This document shows positions 1 to 10,963 of a stretch of DNA of 64,000 nt, piece by piece. The translations under genes were made by a program, and so were the position numbers. How positions within the stretch are numbered: the first letter of the stretch is position 1; each line of letters opens with the position of its first letter. Location: positions 131,592,052-131,656,051 of the forward strand of contig NC_088201.1 in the NCBI RefSeq assembly GCF_037126465.1. Direction: 5' to 3'. Below the pieces are notes generated by a model that had not been told where the DNA came from, searched no databases, and was given only the letters and a program-made list of their open reading frames with translations. The stretch comes from Ornithodoros turicata (lineage: Eukaryota > Arthropoda > Arachnida > Ixodida > Argasidae).

Positions 1-948
1 CACAAGAAACGAGATACCCAACGTTGCTAGACACCATCCGAAGTAAGAGCGTGAGAGTAGCAAAATAATAGATATCAAAACACGAAAGGAAGAGTATTGG
101 TCCCCCCTCCTTCTATAGCATGCAAAACGTGATCAGCGCTGAGATGAACATACGTGTCCATGACGCGAGTTATTTTCACTGATCAAAAAGAGGTCACGTG
201 GAATTGCGTGACGCTTGCGAAATGTGCAGCAATGTGAAATGAGAATGGCGAAACGAAACTTGTGAATCGTGCATTGCACTTCATGGTAGCTGCCAGAAAA
301 TTGAAGCAAACTTATGAGACACTGAATTACAGGTATGCCGGCATCTTTTTCATTCCTGCATATCATTTCACATTACATTATACGTGAATACGTGGGTGTC
401 GTGTATCACTATGCTGGGGAAGTAGTTGCATGGGGAAGTGTGCATGGTTCCAGACTTTTTTTGCTCGCGTAATCGGAATATCGGCACCTCTCACGTTGTG
501 ACTTGCATGTGACCAACCAAGAGCTGTTCCCTTACTAGCGCTTCTTACAAACGACAAAACGAAACATGTGGGAAGGCATATTTTTGATTACTCATATATA
601 ACCAGAAAATGTATCGTTTTCAGGATGCTGACACTGCTCCATGTGCCCGCAATTGTCTTGCGTGTATGATTACACTAACGACGTCGCCCACCACGGCGGA
701 AGTGTTTTGCGCACGTACGTTTCAGCATGAAGCCCGCAGGTAACATCTGATGCTTACCCTTCGGATATACTGATTCTGAATTTACATATTGTAGCTTAGA
801 GGAGTTCCGAATGCGCAGAGTTGCACACGCTTAAAACATTGCGACATCAGGGCAGCGGCATATGCACTAATGTAGTGCCTCCCGAAAATGAACGAGGGGT
901 AGTGGTTTATCCAGAATCCTAAGCATGAGAGGGGTGTTGGAAAAAATT

Positions 949-1395
949 GTGTGTGTGTGGGGGGGTCATCATTATGGTTACGTCATCACCTGGGGCGGTC
1001 CAAGCGAAGTACTTTGGGGGGGGGGGGCGACGTCCGCGAGCCTTTAGCCAGCCGCTATCCATTTGGGTGCGAGGGGGGAGGGGTTCTGGGCACGGGCTCA
1101 ACCTTTTCTCGCACGAAATCCTATAACTGGTAATCCATTTTAGGTCCCATTTAGGTCGCTCTCCTTGAGAGTATCACAGGGAAAGAGACGGAAACTGTAC
1201 CAGGCTATGCTGTTGGGGGGGGGGGGGGCTGTCGCACCCTCTTGGGACCGCCTCTGGTCATTACAGCTTAACATATCATTACAGACGTGTCTGAAGCTGA
1301 AATCGCAAGGCCACCCCCTGGAGGGGGTGCACAGACAAAAAAGTTAGGGGGATGTCACTGAACATTTGGGGGTGTAGGGGGGTCTGGATAAAGCA
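949..1395. repeat. G-rich low-complexity stretch with poly-G runs
   Basis: Runs of ten or more G occur near 1014-1026 and 1216-1227, next to GT-rich and GGGGG-rich sequence. Similar poly-G runs recur near 6730, 22327 and 23491. No gene is supported here; the short reading frames on both strands are by-products of the base composition. Confidence 0.6.
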
Positions 1396-1997
1396 CTGAC
1401 GAGGGGGACTGCTCCACCCCATGTAAAGCCTCATAGAACACCTCGTGAAATATTTTCCTGGCTATGCAGCTGCATCATTATGACGTAATTGTCATTGTTG
1501 TCCATAATTCTTGAATAAGTTTTGAATGTATGAAAAAAAAAGTCTGCTTGACAGCATATGTCTTATGGTCATCGTCAAACAAGAGCATATGTCGTTTTGT
1601 TCTGCACCTTATGCACTTTTTTTTATTTCAGGTGGACGTAAATTGTAGAAGGCAGCCAGTGGGGGAAAAGATCATGGTCATAGGTCATGTGGCTCCTGGA
1701 GCTCCAAGTGGGCTCCCTTGTGGAGTCACTTTTCAGAACACACACACACAGTTTGCTCACAGAACCAACGAGTAGGATGTTGCTCGAATGCTGAGAAAAT
1801 GGCGTAACAGATACAAATATCGTGTGACACAGTATGACAATAAAAACATTTTCACGAGGGATGCATGAAACACTGTCGCAATATTGTGTGCATGAACCAT
1901 TGTCACACAAGCCGTGGGGGCACACCGCCTCGGACGCACTTTGGGAAGCATAAAACACAGCGATTGCTAATGTGATTGATGCTTCTTTTTCCTTTTG

Positions 1998-2127
1998 CCC
2001 GTGATGACACATCTTCGGCCGAAATGAGACTACCTTCGGCCGTATTGAGACTTTGGCCGTAATGATACACTTGGGGATCACATGATTTTCCTCCGTAATA
2101 AGACTTTGGCCGTAATGAGATGTTACC
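1998..2127. repeat. Word array built on GGCCGTAATGAGACTT
   Basis: Five imperfect copies of a roughly 16-base word (TTCGGCCGAAATGAGAC, TTCGGCCGTATTGAGAC, TTTGGCCGTAATGATAC, CTCCGTAATAAGAC, TTGGCCGTAATGAGAT) lie in 130 bp. The core CGGCCG is self-complementary. The array sits about 230 bp upstream of the M13 exon and has no visible coding function. Confidence 0.6.
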
Positions 2128-2357
2128 CTCACTTTGCATTGATTGGTTTTCAAAGTTCACTCACTCCAGTGCCTCTTTTTTAAATTTATGAATGCATGAA
2201 CATTATTCTTTATTCCCTGCATGCTCGTCTAGAATATTTTATATTTTTAGCGTGCTAACGTTAAAAACTTGTGCTGTTCTTAAGTTGATTCTGTTTAGTA
2301 AGCCGATTCTGATTATTATGAATAATGTATTTCTCATTTTAATCTCTCTGATCGCAG

Positions 2358-2434
2358 GCTTGGTGCGGAAGCACTACCAAGGAGCATTTCGCGAGCCAGC
2401 TGGCCAATGATCCGCATTCTCCTGAGAAGTATAG
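2358..2434 (+). CDS. M13 (neprilysin/ECE-like) metallopeptidase, penultimate exon
   Basis: The exon follows an acceptor ending in GATCGCAG and ends at a GTGTGTG donor. It encodes AWCGSTTKEHFASQLANDPH followed by SPEKY and a split codon. This matches the region just before the C-terminus of M13 zinc endopeptidases: the WC, then roughly 15 residues to a D-x-HSP motif. These are membrane-bound or secreted enzymes that cut small peptides outside the cell. The last codon is split AG|G, which joins in phase with the exon at 9708 to give R-V-N. The zinc-binding exons are not in the window. Identification rests on the combined motifs of the two exons; the exact paralogue cannot be named. Confidence 0.85.
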
Positions 2435-2466
2435 GTGTGTGTCCGTTTTTCTGCACTTGTACTATA

Positions 2467-3081
2467 CAGGGTGTTATTTTTATACGTTACGGAATTTTTA
2501 TTAAAAAACAGCAGAGAAAAATAGATGACATTATTGCAGTTGAGTTCTGCGGCCAAGCTGACAACCCCTCGAAGAAAGAATGCAACTGGAAGATGACTAA
2601 TTGCCTGAAATTCATCAATTAGGGGATTTAGGCCTAAAGCGGTAGATCAGAATGGGAGACCATCCTAGTTGAAAGCCATTCCACGTTTAAAAAATCCTGA
2701 AAAACGCACCTGCGTTAAGATATCCATCCTCGAATTTTGATGTGCACATCAGCCGAAACTGAAAAAGCGCGCCTGAGAAGCGCATCACCTTCCCCGATTG
2801 TTGCTTATCTGGGCGGGAACGCGGTCTATCTGGCCCGGTGCCCGTCACTTACTCCAATCATCTCCATCGCTCCAAATGACGTGGCCCTCTGAAGTGAAAT
2901 GAGTGCTGTACCCCTGCGTTTCAGGAATTGGTGAATTTTAGGTAATTAGTCACCTTGTAGTTGCATACTTTCTTCGAGGGTATGCCAGCAAGGCCGTGGA
3001 ACTCAACTGCAAAAACGGCATCTATTTTGTTCTGCTAGTTTTTTAATACAAATTATGTAATGAAGAAAAATAAAAACCCTG
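2467..3081. mobile_element. Fold-back MITE, CAGGGTGTTATTTTTAT ends, TATA target duplication
   Basis: The left end CAGGGTGTTATTTTTAT and the complement of the right end (CAGGGTTTTTATTTTTC) are near-identical terminal inverted repeats, and TATA flanks both sides (2463-2466 and 3082-3085). Inner arms at about 2540-2620 and 2935-3030 are also inverted copies of each other. The element is 615 bp and has no coding capacity. A diverged copy lies at about 15109-15495, and 23024-24119 has the same TATA target and CAGGGTGT start. Confidence 0.8.
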
Positions 3082-3179
3082 TATACACGGTGTTTTTACT
3101 TTTTTTTTACTTTTTACAGAATTTAAACGAAAGCTGTGGGATTATTGTATGACTAATTACACAATAAGTCCAGGGAATA

Positions 3180-4710
3180 AACCACTCTTTGAAATAAAAC
3201 TTTAGTATACACAAGCTTTCGTGCAGAACCTGCACTTCGTCAGGTGAAGATACAAATTAACGTACAGCAGAACTGGGCTACTATAGTCTCACACATGTCT
3301 AGTTACCCACCTCTTTATGTTAATTATCTATCCCTCCACGTGCGACGGCACACTTGGCAGGACCCCGAACCCAGAATTTATTACCCACCCTCTGTGTCCC
3401 CATGAACACAGGAAATGCCACACATCGTCTTCACCCTCCCCCCCCCCTCCCCGCCAGCGTCTTTGCGCCTCCTATTGACTGTGCTTTGTGGTGACAAGTT
3501 AACAATCTCGCTTCACTTGACAAAAAACAGAGCTCGTTCGAAAGGTTGTGTTTGTGTAACTGCTTTCCCTGTATGTCCATACGTAAGTGGATCACGTGAC
3601 ATAGCAGACAGGGTCAGTGGGAAAAAGTTAATTATACAATCCTGTGTCAGTGAACAAATGATGAAATTACTAAAATTACAAAACACCAACGCAGAACAAG
3701 CTGTTTCAGCATAAAAAAAAAAAGAAAGAACGGATGTTGGTTTAACGGGTTTTGTTATACAATACAACGGGAGACAGATGAGTTCGTGCAACTGATACAG
3801 CTGAGGCACAGGTGTGAGAAAACGGATTAGGTAGAAGACACGGTAGCATTAACTGGAGGGGTATTATGTGTATCCTTCTCCATTATCTGGTAAAGTGGGC
3901 CTCTATAGACATTAATGCCACGAAGTGCTAAACAGTTAAATTTAGTAATCAAGAATGACTTTCGCTTTTTGCGTTTAGAGTCACTCACAAAACCGGACTC
4001 TAGATCTGCATTAAAGTCATGATTGGGAAGATTGAAGTGTGTAGATACAGGGGGTAGGACGTTTATGAATTATATCTCCCTTGTGCCCATAAAATCTTTC
4101 TCGCATAGAATTGGAAGATTCGCCAACGTACTGAATTCCACATTTCTCATAGAAGATCATGTAACATATATTACAATTATTACAGTTCAAAGATTGTCTT
4201 ATTTTCAAATTAAAATTGCCGGCATAGCTATGGACTGATGTGGACGGAAAAATAAATTTACAAGTTCGGCATCTGACTCTGCTGCAAGGGCCACATCCTG
4301 GAGATTGTTTCTGTACATTAGGACAAACAAGCAAGTTACGTATGTTGCGCTGACACCGAAATGTGACAGAAGGTGCGTGGGGGAACACATCTTTTAATTT
4401 ACTATCTGTGTGTAGGACATTAATATGGCGATTTAGAATTGATTTGCAGTTGCTGAGGGCTTTGGAATACTGAGTAGCAAAACCTATGTTGGAGGATTCA
4501 GGCTTTGCGGCTGGTCTAAGAAGGGAATTTCTGTCTCTCCCTTTAGCCTTTTCAAGAGCGTCGGAAATTAGCGACTGTGGGTAGCCCCGTTTTAAAAAAT
4601 AGTCAGACATCTCGCGAGTTTGTCTGGAGAAATCGTCATGATCAGAGCAGATTCGTTTTAGTCTCAAGAGATGGCCATAAGGAATGTTTTTCTTTTGTGC
4701 GTGGCGATGG
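3180..4710 (-). mobile_element. Penelope-like element, 5'-truncated
   Basis: Minus-strand sequence carries the end of a Penelope-type reverse transcriptase, the GIY-YIG-type endonuclease and a 3' untranslated region with a hammerhead-like core. The RT catalytic part is missing. The 5' break is near 4700, where coding similarity gives way to a short repeat of GATGGTAGCTGTTG. It is inserted in the last intron of the M13 gene, opposite to the gene. Confidence 0.75.
3215..3243 (-). ncRNA. Hammerhead-ribozyme-like core in the Penelope 3' region
   Basis: On the minus strand the sequence reads CTGACGA, a 6-bp stem GTGCAG/CTGCAC closed by a three-base loop, then GAAAG. CUGANGA, stem II and GAAA is the catalytic core order of hammerhead ribozymes, which are known from the terminal regions of Penelope-like elements. 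Stems I and III and the cleavage site were not resolved by eye, so activity is unproven. Confidence 0.5.
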
Positions 4711-4769
4711 TAGCTGTTGAATCGCTGGTAGCTGGTATCGCGATGGTAGCTGTTGTTGTCATCGTCCAC
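3827..4769 (-). pseudogene. Penelope-like RT C-terminus plus GIY-YIG endonuclease, frameshifted
   Basis: The first 250-codon frame (4769 to 4017) contains the Penelope linker IPYGHLLRLKRICSD, the basic stretch of the RT C-terminus, a Cys-rich segment (CGPCSRVRCRTC) and the endonuclease motif CGIQYVGES followed by MRERFYGH. It ends early, but the neighbouring frame continues with HFNLPNHDF, the expected next conserved endonuclease block, and runs to a stop at 3827-3829. One frameshift near 4025 therefore breaks the domain. The endonuclease normally nicks target DNA for retrotransposition. With no RT and a frameshift this copy is dead. Confidence 0.75.
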
Positions 4770-5356
4770 GGGACGGACTCACTTTGTCGGACAGTTGAAC
4801 AAGAAAGACCGATCGATAAGTGAAATTTGTGATTTCGCACATGCATGTATCAGACTTTGCATCAAGTTGTGTGATATCACATTATTTTCTCACAGTGTTG
4901 TCATACTGTTGCACCATGTGCACTGAATATTTGTAGCATATCTGTTGTCATACCTGTTGTGGGGTGTTAGTGTGAATCAGAAATTAATGAAACAGAGGAG
5001 GGGTGCTTTCATTGTTTTATCTGTCTTTTTTAACATATCACTCTCTTGCTGTTAGACGCGTTTGCATCAGACAGTGCCTTCATTTTCAGCAAGAGTGTCT
5101 CACATTCTTACACTAAATCTTTCAATTTATTGCTCTTTGTCACTTGTTAATTTGTTAGCATAGTTCAACTTTTTGTGCTTCCACGTGCACCAATTTATCT
5201 TGAACACGAACATCTTCGACACAAGTGTGTCTGGTTTTTCTTGAATCAGTTGCTTCAACGTCAGTCTGATGCCGTAGGTCGTGATCTGATGTAGCCTTCG
5301 GTCTTGGAACGTGGGATTCCTGTGGAATCAACCACGATACATAAGGACACAAAATT

Positions 5357-5546
5357 CCTGCTGGAAACAGGCCGCATAGCCAGCCTTCTTCCAGCCTGCG
5401 TCCATTGTGGAACCATCGTGTTTCCACCCAAGGTCAAGCCTGTTTCCGGGCTGGATCCACTCAAAGTCAAGACTGGATCCATCCTGGATCCACTCTGGCT
5501 CTAGTCCAATAATCAAGCCTGTAAATTCTAGCTGGATCCAACCTGT
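5357..5546. repeat. Word array built on CTGGATCCA
   Basis: CTGGATCCA occurs four times with variants (TGGAAACAC, TGGTTCCAC, TGGACGCAG) at roughly 11- to 13-base steps, plus CTGGAAACAGG and its near-complement. The GGATCC core is a palindrome. Minus-strand frames therefore show a spurious 11-residue Trp-rich peptide repeat. Confidence 0.6.
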
Positions 5547-5691
5547 TCTTTCATTTTCTTTTTTTTACTAGGGAATGCTAGAAAGCGGCGTAATTTTGGA
5601 AAGATTAACACTGATCTGTTCACTTCCGTGCTTTTGCAACCACCCAGCAAACCATTAATATCCCTCACACTAAAACATATCACATCTTTTT

Positions 5692-5881
5692 GAGTGTAAA
5701 GTTGGAGTTTGATAACTCACACCAAATTCGGTGTAAAGTCAGTAGGGTGTAAGAATCTACACCATTTAGAAGGGTGTAAATTGAAATATTTTTACACCCC
5801 TTGTGGCGTAAAGTTGGTGTTTGATAACTTACACCAGTCCTTGTGTAAAAGCAGTGGGGTGTAAGAAATTACACCCTGTAG
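5692..5881. repeat. Word array built on GGTGTAA / TTACACC, duplicated at 112-bp spacing
   Basis: About seven GTGTAA words and five TTACACC complements lie in 190 bp. The block is two diverged copies 112 bp apart, each opening with GYGTAAAGTTGG and a following TTTGATAACT. A second array with the same word lies at 6921-7041. Confidence 0.7.
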
Positions 5882-6920
5882 ATGCATGGACCGATGGTTA
5901 TCTGTGCTTCAACTGCAAGGGTGGGTACAGTCAAGAGCCATCAGAGGAAGCTGTGTTACATAGCAGGCTACCATTATGCGTGCATCCACTAGAGGACCCA
6001 CAACCATGCGTCTGGTAGAAGTAAAATGCTGGCATGCATTTTGAATATATTAATTTATTCCTGACTATTCAGGCATGGACACAAAGTTTAAACAGATACT
6101 TTCTGTCTAGACATCACACTGAGAGTGTCTGACTAGACACAGCTTGTACGGGAAGCATGGGTCATTTTCTCATCAAAAATCACTTTGCATTAGCTAAAAG
6201 TTAAACGCAGCAGTCGGCTGGGATATGTTCATATTGATACGTATTAATATGCACGTTAAAGGGCGATCCATTGCCATAATAAAATGTGTCACTACTGGTA
6301 TGCTATTGCTTCACATTTTTTATTTCAGCTCCACACGCAGTAACATTATTAGTGAGCTGTATGACTCACTCCTTTCATTGTGCGCAAGCGGCCCTGTATG
6401 GAGTCTTGTAACATTGTAATGAATTTGAGAAACTGCAATGGACAGCTTACAGGAATGCTGAAAACTGAATGCATTTTTCTTTTTTTGAGTACTGTTTCTT
6501 TGTTTTCTTCTGTTCTTAGCATGAACTTTTACAGTTATAATGATACTTCATTTATTTCCATTTTAAGCGAGAAGTTCGCTGTCGTTACCCTAATTACACT
6601 CTGTAAGGACCTAGGGCAAACAAATTTCATAAATGAATGAGTAGTGGTGTACAGGTTCGGTGAAAAACGTGCGAGCAGTGTCAAATGGAAATGCAAACCG
6701 GAAATGGGAACTTTCACTCAGGGGTGGATGGGGGGGGGGGGGGGCTGACATTGGCCTCGAATGTGCATGGAAAGCAGCCTTATCGCAAGTGATAACAGCC
6801 ACCGACCCCCTCTGATCAAGTGGACGTCCCTGTTTCGCAGGATGTCGCTCCGCAGAGGGTTGACGCCGCTCGTGCGTTTCCCAAACTTTTGTCTCAGCCT
6901 GTACACAATTTTTACATCAA

Positions 6921-7041
6921 GATAGGTGTTGCTATTTTGAATGTTGGGTGTAAGCTGTACAGTACACCATCTTTGCACCTGGATAGGTGTTCTGCTTTTG
7001 ACTGTAAGGTGTAAATTGCAAGATACACCCCTTCAACACCT
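6921..7041. repeat. Second GGTGTAA / ACACC array, 61-bp tandem duplication
   Basis: Two diverged units start at 6921 and 6982 with GATAGGTGTT. Each carries GGTGTAA and then TACACC and CACCT, so word and complement alternate. It differs in unit length from the array at 5692-5881 but uses the same word. Confidence 0.65.
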
Positions 7042-7089
7042 AAATGGGCGTAAATATTCTAGTGTGCTGCAACATACCTGCATGGTCGC

Positions 7090-7275
7090 GAACGTCCTGA
7101 ATATCCGAACATCTATGATATATACATAGGATATCCCAGAGCCACATTTGCGTTGTGATTTTACACAGTAAACAACAGATGTCCCAGGTACATCTACAGA
7201 ATATCGCGCTCTGGATATTTGGATAAAGCAGTTTGCAAGTCCCGTTTGTAGAGTATCCAAGAAACCAGGATGTGA
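7090..7275. repeat. Word array built on GGATAT / ATATCC
   Basis: GAATATCC, GGATATCCC, GATGTCCC, GGATATTTGG and AGTATCC alternate within 185 bp around the GATATC palindrome. It is followed at about 7300-7375 by three copies of TAGTCATGATG. No coding sequence overlaps. Confidence 0.45.
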
Positions 7276-7431
7276 TCACTAATTGCACGTCTCAGAGACG
7301 TGCAATACGATGCAGTCATACGGATAGTCATGATGTAGTCATGATGTAGTCATGAGACATACGGATGTGTGGGACGTTTATGATATCTTGTTCTGTCAAT
7401 TTAGTAGAACACTGTTAAACAAACTCTATAG

Positions 7432-7697
7432 ATAAGGTGTAATAATGTGCTCTTATACCTCTTTTATACCTTCTGCTTCAGATATATACCTTTGGAGGGT
7501 ATAGAAGATGTACAAAGTTCCTATTTATACCTCAAACCCTTCTCAAGGGTATGAAAGAGATATAAAGGAGGGCCAACGTACCATATTTATACCTCGTCAC
7601 CACGCGTTTATGTCCGGTACAAGGAATAGATAATCAGGCTATGCCTTTCACGGTATAGATGAGGCTGCTTAGATCCTTGTTTTTTTTTTATACCTTT
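7432..7697. repeat. Word array built on TTATACCTT / GGTATA
   Basis: Six TATACCT words and at least three GGTAT complements occur in 265 bp. The same word recurs in the array at 8439-8590, so the two may be the ends of one element of about 1.15 kb; I could not define termini. Confidence 0.6.
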
Positions 7698-8438
7698 ACT
7701 TCCGCAATGTGTTGTATCACATCATTATTATTTTTTCTTGAGACAGTATCAGCTAAGTTAACATGATATTTAATTAAGAAACACGTTATTTCTGGAATGT
7801 TGAATCTAGATGTCCTCACCCTTAGGGTTGCGTACCAGACGAAGGCTGCTCCACAATTTGTCAAGTCGCACCGGTACATCGGTATTTGTTGCTCTGTAAA
7901 TGTCTATCTCTCGATGCACAGAATATATCGCGATGTACACTTGATGACTGCTTGGATATGCTCTGGTCTCCCTTCAAATCCGCGTAAGCGGTGGATGGGG
8001 GCAAATGGGAGCCGGTCCCTCATATACCGGACAGGGGCCCTTTGATAACGCGGTCCGCCCCCGGGTGGGCCGTGTCTTTGAATGCGGCCGATAAAAAGGT
8101 CGTCGGGGCAGCACTGCTTGCAGTGCTGCTCCGGGAAGGTCTTTTCTTAGATCTCGATACACACAATACAGCGCGATGCACACTTGATGACTGCACAGAG
8201 CGATCTTGCTCCTTGAGAATTTTCTTTAGTTTTAACGCCATATATTTTTTCTTTTTTACATGGGGTGTAATGTGCACGAGTTTCGATTTCTACTTCACAA
8301 CCGTATGCGTTTGCGTGTGTTTGTACTATGTGTGTGTGTGTCAAAAAAGTTTTCTTCCATCCAAAGGTGATTTTTCTAGTTCCCTCCTATTCAAATGCCT
8401 AGGCCTAGGTGTGATTTAATACAATGATGGTACTCATG

Positions 8439-8590
8439 CAGACCCTCATAGGGTAAAGAGCTGTACCCCTAAAGGTATGGGATATAGCCCTTTGTTGAGG
8501 ACTATTTTTTTATACCTGTAAGGGGTGTGTAAAATAATACCTAAGAAGGGCTAAGTTATTGAGCAGGCGATCTAAAGGTATAGATTTTTC
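8439..8590. repeat. Second GGTATA / TATACC array
   Basis: AAAGGTAT occurs twice and TATACCT / ATACCT twice in 150 bp, with CTCATAGGG and TAGCCCT words between them. It shares its word with the array at 7432-7697, with about 740 bp of unrelated sequence between. Confidence 0.5.
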
Positions 8591-9210
8591 TCTGAGTCAA
8601 ATGTTTCGATAGTACTGGGAGCGAGCAAACTGTGAGCGTGAGATATAGAGTGAACAAATAAGAACGTTCGCGTGCTGCTATCAGTGCAACGTATTTACGT
8701 AGCGTTCTTCAAGCGACAGAGTGAACGTATTTTCTTTACAGCTCTACTGAGCAGGAAATCACATTCGAGACGATAACTTGAATTAAAAACACAGTATTTG
8801 ACAGCCAAGGATGTCAGGAATAATGTTGTTCGGTATACTTTGACTCGATGCCGATGCACAGGAATTGCAAAAACGCATCAGCCTTCGTCACCGTTACGAA
8901 AGTTTTACGCCCCACTATACTTAACGAACGTGCCCCCAGAAAATTTGTATTTCAGTATATGCTTCACAGAGTTCCCTCCTTCCAGGGTTCCTCCCAGGGT
9001 TCTCCTCCTCCGCCCCAGCGCCCAAGTGAGGCGGCCTGGTGGGGTACGCCATTTATATACTGGTTACACAGTGTTGCTGCACTGTAATAGATTTTGCAAT
9101 GGATCTTGTACTGCCGCATGCTGCAAACCTAGTAATAATATGGAATGACCATTAATGCGTCTTGATATATCTTATAATAAGTGAATAAACACTAAAATGC
9201 TAGGGTGCTA

Positions 9211-9375
9211 ATATATCCAGCACATATCCTGATATCCCTGAAATTCGTTAAATGAACCACCAGGAGACCAAATAAAAGGGTGAAAGCGCTACTCCTGTGG
9301 ATATCCACTGGATGCGACTTGGGTCCACACGAAACTCCAGTGGATATCCAAATATTCATGACGATATATCTGCTG
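9211..9375. repeat. Word array built on TGGATATCCA
   Basis: GTGGATATCCAC and AGTGGATATCCA are near-complete palindromes, with TATATCC, ATATCC and GATATCC in the preceding 60 bases. It lies 330 bp upstream of the last M13 exon. Confidence 0.5.
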
Positions 9376-9707
9376 GAGATTTGTGGGACATTGGTGGTTT
9401 GCTGGGCACTGTGACGTCTTTCGCTTTCCATCTCCGACCTGCAACCGGGAGATATTCTCTCACGACCTTTTCCCAGGCTCAACTGCATGGTAGGGTATGA
9501 GTGTATATATAGTAGACGTAGCATTTGCCATGCAGAACCCATAACATGGGCGCAGGTCCTGCTATATGTGGTTCGGAATTGTGAAATAGAACTTTAAAAG
9601 AATGACATGTTCCTGTTTTGTGTGTACGTCTGTTTTTGCTTTTATGATAGTAAAATCACTCCTCTATCAATGCCAGAGTTATCCGTAATCCTTCCCTTTC
9701 TTTCCAG

Positions 9708-9807
9708 GGTGAACCCTCCACTTGCAAATATGAAGGAGTTCGCGGATGCGTTTCAATGCGATGCTAATTCGCCAATGGTTCAGAAGCACAAATGCCTACT
9801 GTGGTAG
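9708..9807 (+). CDS. M13 (neprilysin/ECE-like) metallopeptidase, last exon
   Basis: After a strong polypyrimidine tract and CCAG, the exon completes the split Arg codon and encodes VNPPLANMKEFADAFQCD, then KHKCLLW and a TAG stop. The RVxxPLxNxxEFxxAFxC core and a C-terminal C-x-x-W are hallmarks of M13 peptidases, where this tail packs against the catalytic domain and its Cys forms a disulfide. Length and stop position fit the family C-terminus. A poly(A) signal follows 34 bases later. M13 genes are numerous in ticks, which fits the inferred host. Confidence 0.9.
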
Positions 9808-9841
9808 AAATATGTGCCAATAGGCACGCCATATCTTGGAT

Positions 9842-9847
9842 AATAAA
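9842..9847 (+). promoter_or_regulatory. Poly(A) signal AATAAA of the M13 gene
   Basis: A canonical AATAAA lies 34 bases after the TAG stop at 9805-9807, the right distance and strand for 3' end formation of the peptidase transcript. Confidence 0.75.
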
Positions 9848-10123
9848 ACCAACATGTGAACCTTATTTTGCATCTCTCCTTTGTAGGAATACTAGTCTTC
9901 AGAGAGCACTAGATGATCACGCATACTTATGATGCTGGTGAACACGCGCAAGTCACCCACAGTCAATCGCCGTTAAACCTCGCATTTGTAGAACGAGTGG
10001 CAAATTCTTCGAAATTGTCGTGAATCTTAACACGTACCTGAGACCAAAGTAACCCAGGAAGCGCATGGTGGGATAATAGACGTGTAACCGTGTCTAGGGC
10101 GAAACATTGGAGTTAAGACAACA

Positions 10124-10292
10124 TATAGATGTCTTTTAGACATCTAACAGTCTATGCGTTATTTAGATGTCTACAACAAGTCATCTACTAGACATCGCTT
10201 AGACGTTGCACAGTAAACGTCTACTTTTTGACGTACAGTACACGTATAATTTCTTAAGCATGGTAGACGTCTAATTTTTTATGTCTAACAGC
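10124..10292. repeat. Word array built on TAGAYGTCTA
   Basis: About eight words (TAGATGTC, AGACATCTA, TAGATGTCTA, TAGACATC, TAGACGTT, AACGTCTA, TAGACGTCTA, TATGTCTA) alternate with their complements in 170 bp. This is one of the clearest arrays of this type in the window. Confidence 0.7.
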
Positions 10293-10621
10293 TGGTTAAT
10301 TGTAGACAAAGAAAAAGACCTGTATAAGGCCACACGATGATGTCTTGAGTCCCGTGCCTTGATCTATGGGGCCAATATGGTGCCATGCGTAAGGTAACAT
10401 ACATCCTGTATCAGGCGATGTAGGACCTGCCTGAAGCAATACAGAATTTGATACAGATCAGTATCTCAAGTAAAACACATGTTTAATCCCATATGAGGCC
10501 ATAGGGTACGTCCAAAGCCATAAGGTGTTTTTCACATCCTGCATAAATGCCTTTGGAGACAATCTAGACACATATGAGATGAACCGATGGGGGCATATAT
10601 GTCCATTGTTGAAATGTACTG

Positions 10622-10870
10622 TAAAGGAATAACATAAGGTAAAATTATTTCACAAATGCTCCAGTGCTGCGACATATGTGGTCACCAAAAGCTTTAGTAA
10701 AGCTTTAGTAAAGAAATAATATAAGGTAAAATTATTTCACAAATGCTCCAGTGCTGCGACATATGTGGTCACCAAAAGCTTTAGTAAAGCTTTAGTAAAG
10801 AAATAATATAAGGTAAAATTATTTCACAAATGCTCCAGTGCTGCGACATATGTGGTCACCAAAATCTTTA
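10622..10870. repeat. 87-bp tandem repeat, three copies
   Basis: The word ATAAGGTAAAATTATTTCAC starts at 10634, 10721 and 10808, a period of 87 bp with nearly identical copies. Junctions contain AAAGCTTTAGTAAAGCTTTAG, itself a short internal duplication around the palindrome AAGCTT. Sequence uniformity suggests a recent expansion. Confidence 0.85.
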
Positions 10871-10963
10871 GTTTCTAAGGTCTTCGCTGTACAGAAATGT
10901 ACAATTCAAGTGCTGAAGTTAACACGATCTTCTAAAACGTGCCTTGACTTTAAAAAGTATATA

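Larger units (their letters stand above)
1..2357 (+). other. Non-coding stretch upstream of the first visible M13 exon
   Basis: This is probably intron of the peptidase gene whose exon begins at 2358, because that exon opens after a splice acceptor and the rest of the protein must lie to the left. I looked for further M13 exons (the HEXXH zinc site and the downstream ENIAD-type motif) and saw none. Content is AT-rich unique sequence, G-rich low complexity (about 950-1395) and a word array (1998-2127). Confidence 0.5.
2435..9707 (+). other. Last intron of the M13 peptidase gene (about 7.3 kb)
   Basis: The intron is bounded by GTGTGTG at 2435 and a polypyrimidine tract plus CCAG ending at 9707. 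It holds a MITE (2467-3081), a Penelope-like element (about 3180-4710) and at least seven word arrays between 5.3 and 9.4 kb. I saw no additional peptidase exon in it. Confidence 0.75.

Noticed and set aside
919..1133. Overlapping frames on both strands near 1 kb
   Set aside because: They are produced by poly-G and GT-rich low-complexity sequence.
1623..2153. 176-codon minus-strand frame
   Set aside because: Its repetitive peptide is a translation of the GGCCGTAATGAGAC word array; no start context or domain.
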